A stretch of 22,478 nucleotides of DNA from Kiritimatiellia bacterium (GTDB lineage: Bacteria; Verrucomicrobiota; Kiritimatiellia; RFP12; UBA1067): assembly GCA_900771305.1 (NCBI GenBank), contig CAAGNL010000145.1, forward strand, positions 1 through 22,478. The letters run 5' to 3'. Below the pieces are notes generated by a model. The model saw only the letters and a program-made list of their open reading frames with translations. It ran no database searches and had not been told where the DNA came from. This document shows positions 14,074-22,478 of the stretch, in pieces. Position 1 is the stretch's first letter; every line of letters starts with the position of its first letter. The position numbers were made by a program, and so were the translations under genes.

Positions 14074-16312
14074 CTTCCCCTTCCGTGACCGTGATGTCAA
14101 CTGAAGCGGTAATGCCGTCTTCGGATGAGCAGGAGATTCGGTGTGGTCCCAGATCAGGATTCCAGACGAACGGCTGCGGCCCCCGCGTCTCACCCGCGTT
14201 GCGCCCGTCGACGAACCACCAGAGGCGCCCACCCTCAACATTGCCGACGACGCGGAAGACAATCTTCTGCCCGGGAACATCCCTCAAGAGACGGAACACT
14301 GCTCCGTTCTCGGGCTTCCGAATCGCCAATTGGCGGGCCTTGTGCTCGATACCGCGGAAAGCCGCGATCAGAGCATCCGACTTTGTTACCAATTCGCCGT
14401 CGAGTCCCCGCTGGTGAATTGGGCAAAGCGCAGAGGAGGAACGTCCCCGCAGGGCCCGTCCCTTCTTCGTTGCCGGGCAATCTGGGTTTGCGGGCAGACC
14501 GCTCTCAATGCAGACAGATCGTGTGACCACCTCTTCGGGTGGCGCCCCGTACCAAGGTCCATCATCCGCAGGATAGAGCGAGCGTGCAAGTTCCCAGGCA
14601 TAGGGAGCCGCGGCGAGCATGCCGACAACGGACGAATCTCCAAATCCGCCGGACTTGTGTCCGCACCACACACCGACTACGTACTCCGGATTCCAGGCAA
14701 CCGTCCATGCATCGCGAAAGGCTGCGGAAGTCCCCGTCTTCCAGGCGAAGCGTGAAGTTTTCACATCCGCGACATGTCCCAAAGCCGCGGCACTCCGCTC
14801 ATCACCGGAAAGAATGTCCGAAATCAGCCAGCAGGAACCCTCGGACAGTAGACGCACGCCCTCCATCATCTTCTGTTGTTCGACCTCCTTCACCAACGCG
14901 CAGGGTTCGCGCATCACACCTCCACGGGCGATGCAACCATAGGCCCCAACCACTTCCAGCAGCGAGACGTGGACATTTCCAATGGCCATGCCCAGACCAA
15001 AGCTCTCATCCGGCGCGTCCATATTCCGACATCCCAGCGAACGGAGCATCGTGCCGAAGTTAGACACGCCAACACGCTGCAGCATCTGCACAAAGGGAAG
15101 ATTGAGTGAAAGCACCAGCGCGTCGGCAACCGTGACCAACCCACGATGCGTCGTATCGAAGTTCTGGGGATTGTATCCCTGATAGGCTCTGGGCACATCG
15201 GAGAGAAGCTCGTCGGGCGTCACCAGACCACGGTCCATCGCGACGGCCGTCAGGAAGGTTTTGAGCGTCGATCCGGCCGGGCGAGGGGCAATTGCCACGT
15301 TCACCTGGCCGGCCTCCGAGGAGAAATAGTCCCCGGAACAGGCCATGGCCACCACCTCGCCCGATGCGACACGCAGAACAACCGCGGCAGCGGAAAGTCC
15401 CTTGGCGGACGCATTGGCCACGGCACGCTTCGCGTGCGCCTGGACATCCGCATCAAGCGTGGTCCTGAAGTCTCCCCCTGGGGTGCCCAGGCGTTCTACA
15501 CGCCGCATCGCCCAGTCGCAGAAAAAAGGTTCTTCAAATGGACGAGGACCTCGCAGAATCCGCGGTTGAGAACTACGGGCTCCCTCATACTGCCCCGGAT
15601 CGATCATTCCCAGGTCGCGCATCCGTGCGAGCACATATTCCCGCCGCTTCAGCGCACGTCCCAGATTGCGGTCCGGCCGAAACCTGGAGGGACTCTGGAC
15701 CATTCCCGCCAACAAAGCCGCCTCGCCGATTCCAAGATCCCGGGTCTTCTTCCCGAACCAACCATTCGCGGCGGCCTCCACACCCACCAGATTGGATCCA
15801 AACGGCGCACGGTTGAGATACTGCGAGATGATCCAGAGCTTGTCGTGAACGCATTCCGTCTTCAGGGCACGGAAGGCCTCAACGTACTTCCATGCCAAAG
15901 TCCGCGGATGCGGGGATATGAGGCGCGAAGCCTGCATCGTGATCGTCGACGCTCCCGAGATCCGACGCATGGACGTCACGTTCTGAATGCAGGCGCGCAG
16001 AACGCTCGGAAGGTCCACCCCCCAGTGTTCGAAAAAACGGCGGTCCTCGCTCGCGATCAGCGCCTTCACGACCCAGTCGTTGGTGGAGGCCACGTAGTAC
16101 GGACGGCAGTCCACATCGTCGGCCCCCAGCGAGACGCGCAGAACCCGCCCTGCGTTGTCCCGAAGAACAGTTCCGCCTGGATAACGCTCGGCGGCGTCAA
16201 GCCGCGGGTCGATCAACGCCCAGGAGACAAGCACAACGAGCGCAGATAGCGCCAATACGCATGCCCCCACAAAGGACACACGTTTTGCGGCGAACTTGAA
16301 CCGAGGGCTCAC
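14060..16312 (-). CDS. pbpC: Penicillin-binding protein 1C
   Basis: The 750-residue class A penicillin-binding protein polymerises and may cross-link peptidoglycan in the periplasm. A membrane anchor spans about 14-34. The glycosyltransferase domain (GT51) shows EDRRFFEHWG (89-98), GASTITMQ (120-127) and the R-K/E region near 137-153. The transpeptidase domain shows S348-T-L-K351, S402-L-N404 and K525-T-G-T. The C-terminal 100 residues fit the PBP1C-specific domain (VDGRNAGETRGPQPFVW). All catalytic residues are present, whereas E. coli PBP1C is thought to work mainly as a glycosyltransferase. The GTG start at 16312 overlaps the alpha-2-macroglobulin stop (GTGA), so translation is coupled. 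This gene pair recurs in many bacteria. Confidence 0.96.
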   Translation of the reverse strand: MSPRFKFAAKRVSFVGACVLALSALVVLVSWALIDPRLDAAERYPGGTVLRDNAGRVLRVSLGADDVDCRPYYVASTNDWVVKALIASEDRRFFEHWGVDLPSVLRACIQNVTSMRRISGASTITMQASRLISPHPRTLAWKYVEAFRALKTECVHDKLWIISQYLNRAPFGSNLVGVEAAANGWFGKKTRDLGIGEAALLAGMVQSPSRFRPDRNLGRALKRREYVLARMRDLGMIDPGQYEGARSSQPRILRGPRPFEEPFFCDWAMRRVERLGTPGGDFRTTLDADVQAHAKRAVANASAKGLSAAAVVLRVASGEVVAMACSGDYFSSEAGQVNVAIAPRPAGSTLKTFLTAVAMDRGLVTPDELLSDVPRAYQGYNPQNFDTTHRGLVTVADALVLSLNLPFVQMLQRVGVSNFGTMLRSLGCRNMDAPDESFGLGMAIGNVHVSLLEVVGAYGCIARGGVMREPCALVKEVEQQKMMEGVRLLSEGSCWLISDILSGDERSAAALGHVADVKTSRFAWKTGTSAAFRDAWTVAWNPEYVVGVWCGHKSGGFGDSSVVGMLAAAPYAWELARSLYPADDGPWYGAPPEEVVTRSVCIESGLPANPDCPATKKGRALRGRSSSALCPIHQRGLDGELVTKSDALIAAFRGIEHKARQLAIRKPENGAVFRLLRDVPGQKIVFRVVGNVEGGRLWWFVDGRNAGETRGPQPFVWNPDLGPHRISCSSEDGITASVDITVTEGEAPEL

Positions 16313-19300
16313 TGTTCGATCTTCACGCGCGACGCAACGCCGCGTGCCCGCAGGGAGGGATCGTACATCGCCTCAACAGACGGCGCCGGCAGCACGAACT
16401 CACCCGCACTGACCACGCGCACCGCGTAGTAGAACTTCGCGGAGGCACCCTGCTCCATCGAGAAGCGATGGGAGAAGCCCAGCACGCGGTCGTCGCGCAG
16501 CTCACGGCGCATCTCCCAACGAACGCCCTGCTTCGCCCACGGATAGACGCCGCCGGAAATCGCGGAATGGTCCGGCTCGAAACATGCGGGCAGCAAATCC
16601 TCGATCACGAGATCCGAATAGGTCGCCTTCATGGGCGCAGTGAGCGTGATCTCGGCAACCAGCATCTCCCCGCGCACCAACGACGTGAGGTCGGCCTCGG
16701 AACCGTCCGTGCGGAAATAACGGCGGGCGATCTCAATGCCCTTCGCCTCGTCCTGCAACGTGGCGGGATCTCCCACGGCCAGGGTGCTGGCCGTCACGAA
16801 GCCCGCACCCTTGCCGTGGTTTGCGACAATGACGTTTCCGCAGCCCACCATGCGCTTCGCCTGCTTGGTGACCAGCGCATCCTCGCGCCCCCCGACCGTC
16901 AGGCGGAACTCGGGACTTCCCGACTCTGACGGAACCGCGCGGTAGTAGGCCCCCAGCGCCAACAGCGCATGCGCGTTTGACTCCGTCGTTCCCCAGTGGA
17001 GATTCACCTTGTCGCGGCGATCGACAAGCGCCGTCACCAGCGAAGGGATGCGCACATCGGCGGCGTCGATCTCCAGGAGCGCCAGAAGCGCGAAGGCCGC
17101 ATCGCTCACGCCAACCGGATGAACCTCCGAAAGCAGTTCACGGGCACGAATCGGATCTCCCGCACGGGCGAAAGCACGAGCCAGACGAGCCCGACCGAGC
17201 AACGGCAGCGCCATACGGCGATCGAACCAGTGCAACATGCGGTCGCGGTCAGGAGCGCCTGTCAAAGCAAGCGTGTGACAAGCGTAGACGCTGACCGCCT
17301 CGTTGGTGGACATCGCCCAATTGCGCAGGAACCCCTTCACACGCGCCAGACGATCCTGAGGCACGGCATATCCATTGGCTGCAGCCGCAACGAGGAAATG
17401 CGATGCCCAGAGCGACACCCCGCGATCCCACGGGGGCGTAGTCGTATCCGGCCACATCACAAAATCATTCGAGCGAATCATCGAGCAGACTCGGCGAATG
17501 CCGCTGTCAACGGCGGTCTTTGCATCCTGCGCGACGGAGGTCTCGCGCACGGGCAGCGTGTTAAGAATGCCACCCGCGGCAATGAGCGGAAACACGCGCG
17601 AAGTTGTCTGCTCCAGACACCCGTACGGGTAGGCAACCAGATACTCGAGCGCCGACGCCAGTTCGGCCACAGGACTCGACGAGGCGATGAACGTACGACG
17701 AGCCGCATCGGGAAGCACCACGGCCGTGTTCTCGAATGTTCTGCTCTGACCGGGTTCGATGCGCACCGTCTCCACAGACTTCATCCAAGGCGCGGCAGGG
17801 CGCACGGGAAGCATGATTTCGCCGCGGTGCTTCTCGCCGAGCCCCTCCGACACGAAGATCAGCGTACCCTGTCCCGGCATCGCACCGACCTTGACGGGGA
17901 ACGAGAGCGTCTCGGACTGCCCATCGGCCAGTTTCAGCTCGCCATGCACGGGACGATCAAGCGAGACCGTGCCTCCCACCATGAGATCATAGGCAACCAC
18001 ACCGTCCTTCCCACTGCGGTTGGAGAGTGTCACCGTCGCGAGGAACGTATCCCCCGGAGCCGCGAACCGCGGCGCATCGGGCTGCATAACCAGATTCGGC
18101 GATACCTTGGCGCGATCCGCCCCAGCTCCGGTCGCCCGACGATTGTACGCGACCGCAGTCGCACGCACTTCACCCACGAACTCGGGCAGTTCGAACGGCA
18201 CGACGGCATGCCCGTTCTTCAGCGGAATATCGACCTTCCACATGCTGAGCGGCTTGAACCGACGCGTCGGCACCGGGCTCACACGACGGAAGAGGTCCCC
18301 TTCGCCGCCGCCACCCGTCTTCGCACCTGCACACTTCAGCTGGTCGCCGAAAATCGGCAGAACGCGGTTGTAGATGTCCCACAGCGGATGGTCGGCATGG
18401 CGGGACGCGCCAAACCAATCGACGGGGTCAGGCACCTTCTCGTCCGTGAGGAGGTTGATGCCCTCGTCCACCAGCGTGACGACGGCACGCTCCCCGACGC
18501 AGCCCGTACCGGTCGCCTGAACGTCGACGGAAACGCACGCCCCCCCCGCGGGCGCACAGACCGCCGTCGCCTTGACCTTGACGTCCAGAGAGGAGTCGAG
18601 CGTCGAGACGAGGACAGGAACAACGCCAAATGCGCGGTTAGCCACTTGTCGCTGCCCCGGCTTGACCGCCTGGACGACACTGAGCGCGACGTCGACTCCC
18701 GGCGCCCATTCGGCCTTGACGGGTTCAAGGACGATTTCGCTCGTCGCGTTCGTGAGCGTGATGATCTGTGAATAAAGCATCTCGTCCCGCAACACGCTGA
18801 TCCAGGCGTACCCGGCAAACGGGGCCTTCACAGTCAGACGGGGTCGATCACCGGGGTGATAGAGCTTGCGGTCCGCGGTCAACGTCACACGAGACGGGTT
18901 CTCGAGCGCGGAACGGACAACCGCGTCTTCGGCACCTCCCACCCAGTAGCTCGCGCCAAAGGAGACGCCCGTCTCCTCCTCCACCAATGTGACCGCGTAG
19001 TCGCCCATGGACGACGCCGGAACCTGGAGCGTGGCCAATCCCGAAGCGCTGACTTCAACAGGCACCTCGTCCCCCATCGGATAGCGGACCTTGTCCGTGC
19101 GCCACTCCCAACTCCCCGAAGGCGTCTTCTTCAACCCATAGACGCTCTCCACGCGCTCGAAGCGGGCCGTCAGCCGACGGGTCCCCGCGTGTGGCGTGCC
19201 GTCGGGATTGACCACGACCACGCGGCACGCACGGGGCTTTGCGGACTCGCGAATCGTATCGGGCAGCGCCACGCCGATGTAGTAGGGGTAGGCGTGAAGC

Positions 19301-21225
19301 ATCGTCATTGCACGGGCGGAGGCTGGGCGCCCGCCGCTCTCGAACACACTGCCCTGCACCGTCATCTTGACGGCCGCACGCGGACGGGCCTTCTGCGGGA
19401 AATCCACGGCGAAGCGCGCGAGGCCATCATCACCAGTGTGCACGGTGTCAAGCGTCGTGAAGTTCGGCTGGAGGCGGCGGTTCTCGTTGCCGAAGCGGAA
19501 CGCCTCCCAGCCTCGCGGCGCGAACGGAGCGTCCTCGAACATGACCGCGCCCTCGGCCGGCAGTCCCTTCGCCGGACCGCCGAACAGGTGCTCGCCGGCA
19601 ACCGTGAACATCATATTCGTCGTCGCCACCGTCCCCGTGGGCGGCATGACCTTCACTCGAATTTGCGGCGGAACAAATTCTTCAATCTTGATGGTGCGGC
19701 GTCCAAGAACAAAACCATCATCCCCCGGCGTCCGCACCAAAATCTGCCACCAACCGCTCGGCTGGTCGTCGGTCACCGAAAAATCGCTCCGGGAAACCAC
19801 GCCGCAGTCATCGGTCACCTGTGTGCGACGAAGGAAAACCTTGCCATTGGGGTCAAGCAGGGTGATGTCCACCGGGAACGGTTTGGGCGCATTGCCCTTC
19901 CCATTGCGGAGAATGGCGTGTACGAGGATGGGCTCGTCATGGCGATAGATGCCGCGCTCGGTCCAGACGAAGGCCTCGCTTCCGTCACTCTTGACGAACT
20001 CACGGCGATCTCCCAGCAGGGACTCCTCATCCAGTTCACCGCGCAGGGCCAGAAACGACACGTCCTCGCTCTCCATCTTCGAGGCGACGACCGCGAACGG
20101 ACGTCCGTTCTCCGGCATATCACAGCAGCACCAGCCCTCGTCGTCCGTAAGGGCCTCGCCCATCACGACGTTGTTCGAGCCATAGACGAGAACGCGCAGG
20201 CCGGCAATCGGGGTCCCCCGCGTCAGCGAAGTCGCCCACACGTAGACGGTGCCGCCAGCCTCGCGCACGGAGAGTCCAACGTCCGTGACACAGACCAGTT
20301 TCCAGGCAACTTGTCCACCATCCTCGTCCCGCGCACTGACCAGATAGACCCCGTTCTCGGCCTTACCGTCGTCGCCGCGGATATCCAGCGCCGTCGTCGC
20401 CTCCTGGTTGAGGCGACCCTTCACGCGCAACGGACGAGAGATTGGCTCGCCGGCGAGTTCCTCGGTGTCCTCAGAGTCTCCGCCGCCGCCATAGAAACGT
20501 CCATAGCTGTTCTCTTCGCGGGCCAGCAGCTGGACGATATTGCGCTTCGGAACGGTCCGAATCTGGCAAAACAGATTCGTCACGTTCACCGTCTTGACCG
20601 CAACGGCGCGACGGCCTCCTGCGGGCAGGTAGCGCCCAGCCGAGGCGAAATTGACGGACTTCGCGCTGTCGGGCGTCCGCCACGTGCGGCGGAATTCGTT
20701 GGTCGTCACCCGTCCATCCGCCATCGGAACGCCAGGTCGGACCACGACCTGGTACTGCGTGCGCGGCTGGAACGTGCCACAGAAGCGGCAGGTCTTCCGC
20801 CAGCTCCACCAGTCCTGTGTGAGCGGTCCCGGATTCGGCACGACCTTCACATAGTCCATCAGGGACGTGAGGTCGGGCTGGTCATTGAACTGGAGTTCGA
20901 AATGTCCTCTGTCGAACGAGAAGCCGACAACCGCCGGAGTGGGCTTTGCCACAGGCTCCGGCTGCGGCTCTTTGGTGGCCTCCTGATTTCCTTTCGGAGG
21001 CTGGACGACGGGAACCGAATTCCCGGCCTTCCCCGCCAAATCTTTCTTCGCATCGTCCGCAAGCGCCTTCTCAAGTTCGGCGACCTCCTGTCGGGACGCA
21101 TTTGAGGGCTCCCCGCCTCTCGGCTCCGCTTCGGACCTGTCACAACCGCCGACAACCAACGCCGCCAGGAAAAGCGGCAACCCAAGAGCGTATTCAAACG
21201 ACAATGCAATTTTTTTGACAGACAC
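16309..21225 (-). CDS. Bacterial alpha-2-macroglobulin lipoprotein
   Basis: At 1638 residues this is the largest gene here. It starts with a lipoprotein signal, VVGGC with lipidated Cys28, and Asp at +2, which in E. coli keeps lipoproteins in the inner membrane. A Glu/Lys/Pro-rich linker (about 30-95) precedes the macroglobulin-like domains. GIYRHDEPILVHAILRNGKG near 425 is a family hallmark. The thioester motif CLEQ lies at 1203-1206 in AYPYGCLEQTTSRVFP, so covalent trapping of proteases is expected, and an alpha-helical thioester domain follows. GTG at 21225 is supported by GGAGG eight bases upstream (21238-21234). Its role is protease defence of the periplasm, paired with PBP1C wall synthesis, as for E. 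coli YfhM/PbpC. It follows the phosphodiesterase gene by 45 bases. Confidence 0.96.
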   Translation of the reverse strand: MSVKKIALSFEYALGLPLFLAALVVGGCDRSEAEPRGGEPSNASRQEVAELEKALADDAKKDLAGKAGNSVPVVQPPKGNQEATKEPQPEPVAKPTPAVVGFSFDRGHFELQFNDQPDLTSLMDYVKVVPNPGPLTQDWWSWRKTCRFCGTFQPRTQYQVVVRPGVPMADGRVTTNEFRRTWRTPDSAKSVNFASAGRYLPAGGRRAVAVKTVNVTNLFCQIRTVPKRNIVQLLAREENSYGRFYGGGGDSEDTEELAGEPISRPLRVKGRLNQEATTALDIRGDDGKAENGVYLVSARDEDGGQVAWKLVCVTDVGLSVREAGGTVYVWATSLTRGTPIAGLRVLVYGSNNVVMGEALTDDEGWCCCDMPENGRPFAVVASKMESEDVSFLALRGELDEESLLGDRREFVKSDGSEAFVWTERGIYRHDEPILVHAILRNGKGNAPKPFPVDITLLDPNGKVFLRRTQVTDDCGVVSRSDFSVTDDQPSGWWQILVRTPGDDGFVLGRRTIKIEEFVPPQIRVKVMPPTGTVATTNMMFTVAGEHLFGGPAKGLPAEGAVMFEDAPFAPRGWEAFRFGNENRRLQPNFTTLDTVHTGDDGLARFAVDFPQKARPRAAVKMTVQGSVFESGGRPASARAMTMLHAYPYYIGVALPDTIRESAKPRACRVVVVNPDGTPHAGTRRLTARFERVESVYGLKKTPSGSWEWRTDKVRYPMGDEVPVEVSASGLATLQVPASSMGDYAVTLVEEETGVSFGASYWVGGAEDAVVRSALENPSRVTLTADRKLYHPGDRPRLTVKAPFAGYAWISVLRDEMLYSQIITLTNATSEIVLEPVKAEWAPGVDVALSVVQAVKPGQRQVANRAFGVVPVLVSTLDSSLDVKVKATAVCAPAGGACVSVDVQATGTGCVGERAVVTLVDEGINLLTDEKVPDPVDWFGASRHADHPLWDIYNRVLPIFGDQLKCAGAKTGGGGEGDLFRRVSPVPTRRFKPLSMWKVDIPLKNGHAVVPFELPEFVGEVRATAVAYNRRATGAGADRAKVSPNLVMQPDAPRFAAPGDTFLATVTLSNRSGKDGVVAYDLMVGGTVSLDRPVHGELKLADGQSETLSFPVKVGAMPGQGTLIFVSEGLGEKHRGEIMLPVRPAAPWMKSVETVRIEPGQSRTFENTAVVLPDAARRTFIASSSPVAELASALEYLVAYPYGCLEQTTSRVFPLIAAGGILNTLPVRETSVAQDAKTAVDSGIRRVCSMIRSNDFVMWPDTTTPPWDRGVSLWASHFLVAAAANGYAVPQDRLARVKGFLRNWAMSTNEAVSVYACHTLALTGAPDRDRMLHWFDRRMALPLLGRARLARAFARAGDPIRARELLSEVHPVGVSDAAFALLALLEIDAADVRIPSLVTALVDRRDKVNLHWGTTESNAHALLALGAYYRAVPSESGSPEFRLTVGGREDALVTKQAKRMVGCGNVIVANHGKGAGFVTASTLAVGDPATLQDEAKGIEIARRYFRTDGSEADLTSLVRGEMLVAEITLTAPMKATYSDLVIEDLLPACFEPDHSAISGGVYPWAKQGVRWEMRRELRDDRVLGFSHRFSMEQGASAKFYYAVRVVSAGEFVLPAPSVEAMYDPSLRARGVASRVKIEQ

Positions 21226-21270
21226 GGCGAATTCCTCCCGCCTGATCAGCGGAAAATTCAGAAGAACGGA

Positions 21271-22212
21271 TTACTTTGCAGCGGCCTTGAGGTCGCGGAT
21301 GACCTTGAACATCACGGACGGGTAGTCGGTCGAGAAGCCATCGCAGCCCAGTTCCCAGAGCTTGTGATAGACCTCTTCCTTGTCCCCTCCCTCGAACGGG
21401 ATCGAGCAGACCTTCACCCCGTGCGCGTGGAACTCGTCAATGAGCTTCTTGAGGTAGTCCGTTCCGAGGATGAACGGGTCGACGGGATCCTTTGGATTCC
21501 AGTAGGTGTGCAGTGAGACGGCCGTCACGTACTTGAAGTCGTTCTTGCGGAGCTCGACCATGTACTTCTCGAAGTGTTCCTGGGTTGCCTTCGCCATCTT
21601 GGCGCGCTTGACGGGATCGAAGCGGTCCTGGCACTTCGGGAACTTGCCGATCCAGAGAAGCGACTTGCCGCCGGGGACGGCCTCGTTCCACTTCACGATG
21701 CTCGGATAACTGCAGCCCGTGTAGTAGACCTGATCGATCACGCCGAACTTCTTCGCCTCGGCGGCGATGCGTTCGGGGCCGGCGCCCTTCTCATCCACGA
21801 ACAGAAGATAGGATGGATGTCCCTTCATCGCCGCCATCACGGCCTCGATCGTGGGGATGCGCTGGGAGGCATACTGCGGGTCAAGGTAGCTGCCCACGTC
21901 GATATCACGGATCTCCTCCCATTTCATCTGGCTGATCTTGCGGGACTTCCAGCCCGCGGGGATACCGCGTGGAGTCCGCGTGAGATCGTTGTCGTGGAAC
22001 ATGATCGCCACGCCGTCCGCCGTACAGCGGCAATCGCACTCGAGCGCGGACCCGTTGCCCCAGCACCAGAGGAACGTCTCCAACGTGTTGTCCGGGCGCT
22101 CCAGCTTGCCGCCACCACGATGCACATGGGAAATAAACAGTCCATCCTCGCGCGCCCCGGCCATCGAAACCAGAGTCAACGCGCACACGCCCGCAAACAA
22201 CAAACTTCTCAT
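21271..22212 (-). CDS. Secreted glycerophosphodiester phosphodiesterase
   Basis: The 313-residue protein has a Sec signal (MRSLLFAGVCALTLVSMAGA) and a GDPD-type TIM barrel. SHVHRGGG (28-35) with RPDNTLETF gives the first catalytic histidine and metal site, ECDCR the acidic ligands, and MFHDNDLTRTP the second catalytic histidine. LLFVDEKG stands where the family has a conserved acidic strand, and GCDGFSTDYP forms the end of the barrel. It probably hydrolyses glycerophosphodiesters from phospholipid head groups in the periplasm. I chose ATG at 22212, not the longer open frame to 22272, because GAGAGGA lies seven bases upstream and the signal peptide starts there. It is the first gene of the operon with alpha-2-macroglobulin and pbpC. 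Confidence 0.93.
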   Translation of the reverse strand: MRSLLFAGVCALTLVSMAGAREDGLFISHVHRGGGKLERPDNTLETFLWCWGNGSALECDCRCTADGVAIMFHDNDLTRTPRGIPAGWKSRKISQMKWEEIRDIDVGSYLDPQYASQRIPTIEAVMAAMKGHPSYLLFVDEKGAGPERIAAEAKKFGVIDQVYYTGCSYPSIVKWNEAVPGGKSLLWIGKFPKCQDRFDPVKRAKMAKATQEHFEKYMVELRKNDFKYVTAVSLHTYWNPKDPVDPFILGTDYLKKLIDEFHAHGVKVCSIPFEGGDKEEVYHKLWELGCDGFSTDYPSVMFKVIRDLKAAAK

Positions 22213-22308
22213 TTCACAGTCCTCTCTTGAATTTCTACTATGCGAAAATCGTCTTCCATAGCCCGTCAGCAAATTTCCAGTGCAACAGTCTCCGTACGCT
22301 CAATGCCG

Positions 22309-22324
22309 ACAAGTATATTCTTGT
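22309..22324. promoter_or_regulatory. 16-bp near-palindrome downstream of the start site
   Basis: ACAAGTATATTCTTGT reads almost the same on both strands; only one base pair of positions breaks the symmetry. It would cover about +6 to +21 of the transcript from the promoter at 22336-22365, a typical place for a repressor operator. It could also fold as a small hairpin at the mRNA 5' end. Confidence 0.45.
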
Positions 22325-22335
22325 GGATAAGGCGT

Positions 22336-22365
22336 AGTATAGCAGATTCTAATTGGGGGTGTCAA
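22336..22365 (-). promoter_or_regulatory. Near-consensus sigma70 promoter of the GDPD-A2M-pbpC operon
   Basis: Minus-strand TTGACA (22365-22360) is a perfect -35 box, followed after 18 bases by TATACT (22341-22336), with TGC giving an extended -10. It is the strongest promoter in the window. The predicted start is near 22329, leaving a leader of about 117 bases before the ATG at 22212. Confidence 0.8.
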
Positions 22366-22414
22366 GCGCGCTTCCGGACAGGCTCAGGGCAACAGCATTT
22401 ACCTTTTCAGCGTG

Positions 22415-22436
22415 AAAAAGATCCCGGATAACCGGG
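22415..22436 (-). terminator. Weak hairpin with T-tract, possible end of an outside gene
   Basis: Read on the minus strand, CCCGG-TTAT-CCGGG is followed by ATC and five T (22419-22415). The stem is only five base pairs but all G-C. It could end a minus-strand gene lying beyond the right edge. The rest of 22366-22478 shows no gene. Confidence 0.3.
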
Positions 22437-22478
22437 CTAAAAGGTGTATGAGGGGGGCTAGAAAAAGAGATGCGCATC

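Noticed and set aside
16996..18771. Open plus-strand frame of 591 codons
   Set aside because: It is antisense to the conserved A2M C-terminal half, including the CLEQ motif, and has shadow-type composition.
18856..21105. Open plus-strand frame of 749 codons opposite the alpha-2-macroglobulin gene
   Set aside because: The minus strand encodes a full A2M with lipobox and thioester. The plus frame is rich in Arg, His and Ala with no recognisable domain, as expected from the complement of GC-rich coding DNA.
22469..22478. Palindrome GATGCGCATC at the right edge
   Set aside because: It is only 10 bases, and the context is cut off.

Overview
The window is GC-rich (by eye near 60%) bacterial chromosome with tightly packed, mostly minus-strand operons and one tRNA. 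No phage, transposon, CRISPR or plasmid genes are visible. The gene content points to the PVC superphylum, most likely a Kiritimatiellota or Lentisphaerota-like anaerobe: two secreted Gfo/Idh/MocA oxidoreductases, an HTH-EIIA fusion, a NifU-type scaffold, an alpha-2-macroglobulin/PBP1C pair and QueH rather than QueG. This placement is inference from content, not from a marker gene.

Layout, left to right. (1) 1-2254, minus: guaB, queH and the start of a secreted protein that runs off the left edge, behind one promoter. (2) 2273-3014, plus: an HTH-EIIA fusion with an apparently leaderless start, divergent from guaB. (3) 3014-5966, minus: a Tat-exported and then a lipoprotein Gfo/Idh/MocA oxidoreductase. 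The lipoprotein gene is bracketed by two arrays of 7-bp repeats. (4) 6046-8266, plus: nifU-like scaffold and a DUF1846 gene, separated by a hairpin and closed by a strong terminator shared with the convergent operon. (5) 8308-11310, minus: MsiK/MalK-type ABC ATPase, queF and a precorrin-2 dehydrogenase/glutamyl-tRNA reductase fusion, almost without gaps. (6) 11376-13834, minus: lemA and a two-TM partner. (7) 13845-14034, plus: tRNA-Ser(GGA) with its own promoter and terminator. (8) 14060-22365, minus: secreted glycerophosphodiester phosphodiesterase, a very large alpha-2-macroglobulin lipoprotein and PBP1C, behind a near-consensus promoter with a palindrome just downstream of the predicted transcript start.

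How the genes fit together. Queuosine synthesis appears twice: queF reduces preQ0 and queH performs the final epoxyqueuosine reduction. The hemA fusion joins the first step of tetrapyrrole synthesis to the siroheme branch. PBP1C with alpha-2-macroglobulin is a known periplasmic pair thought to join wall repair to protease trapping. The two exported oxidoreductases probably act on sugars or sugar derivatives in the periplasm.

I do not see a clearly new defence or mobile system. The least explained items are the heptad repeat arrays around the lipoprotein oxidoreductase, the in-frame 9-bp repeat inside the ABC ATPase, the truncated HemA fusion, the HTH-EIIA protein and the LemA partner. No gene-free stretch exceeds 300 bases; the longest, 22213-22478, holds the promoter, palindrome and leader of the last operon and a weak hairpin.
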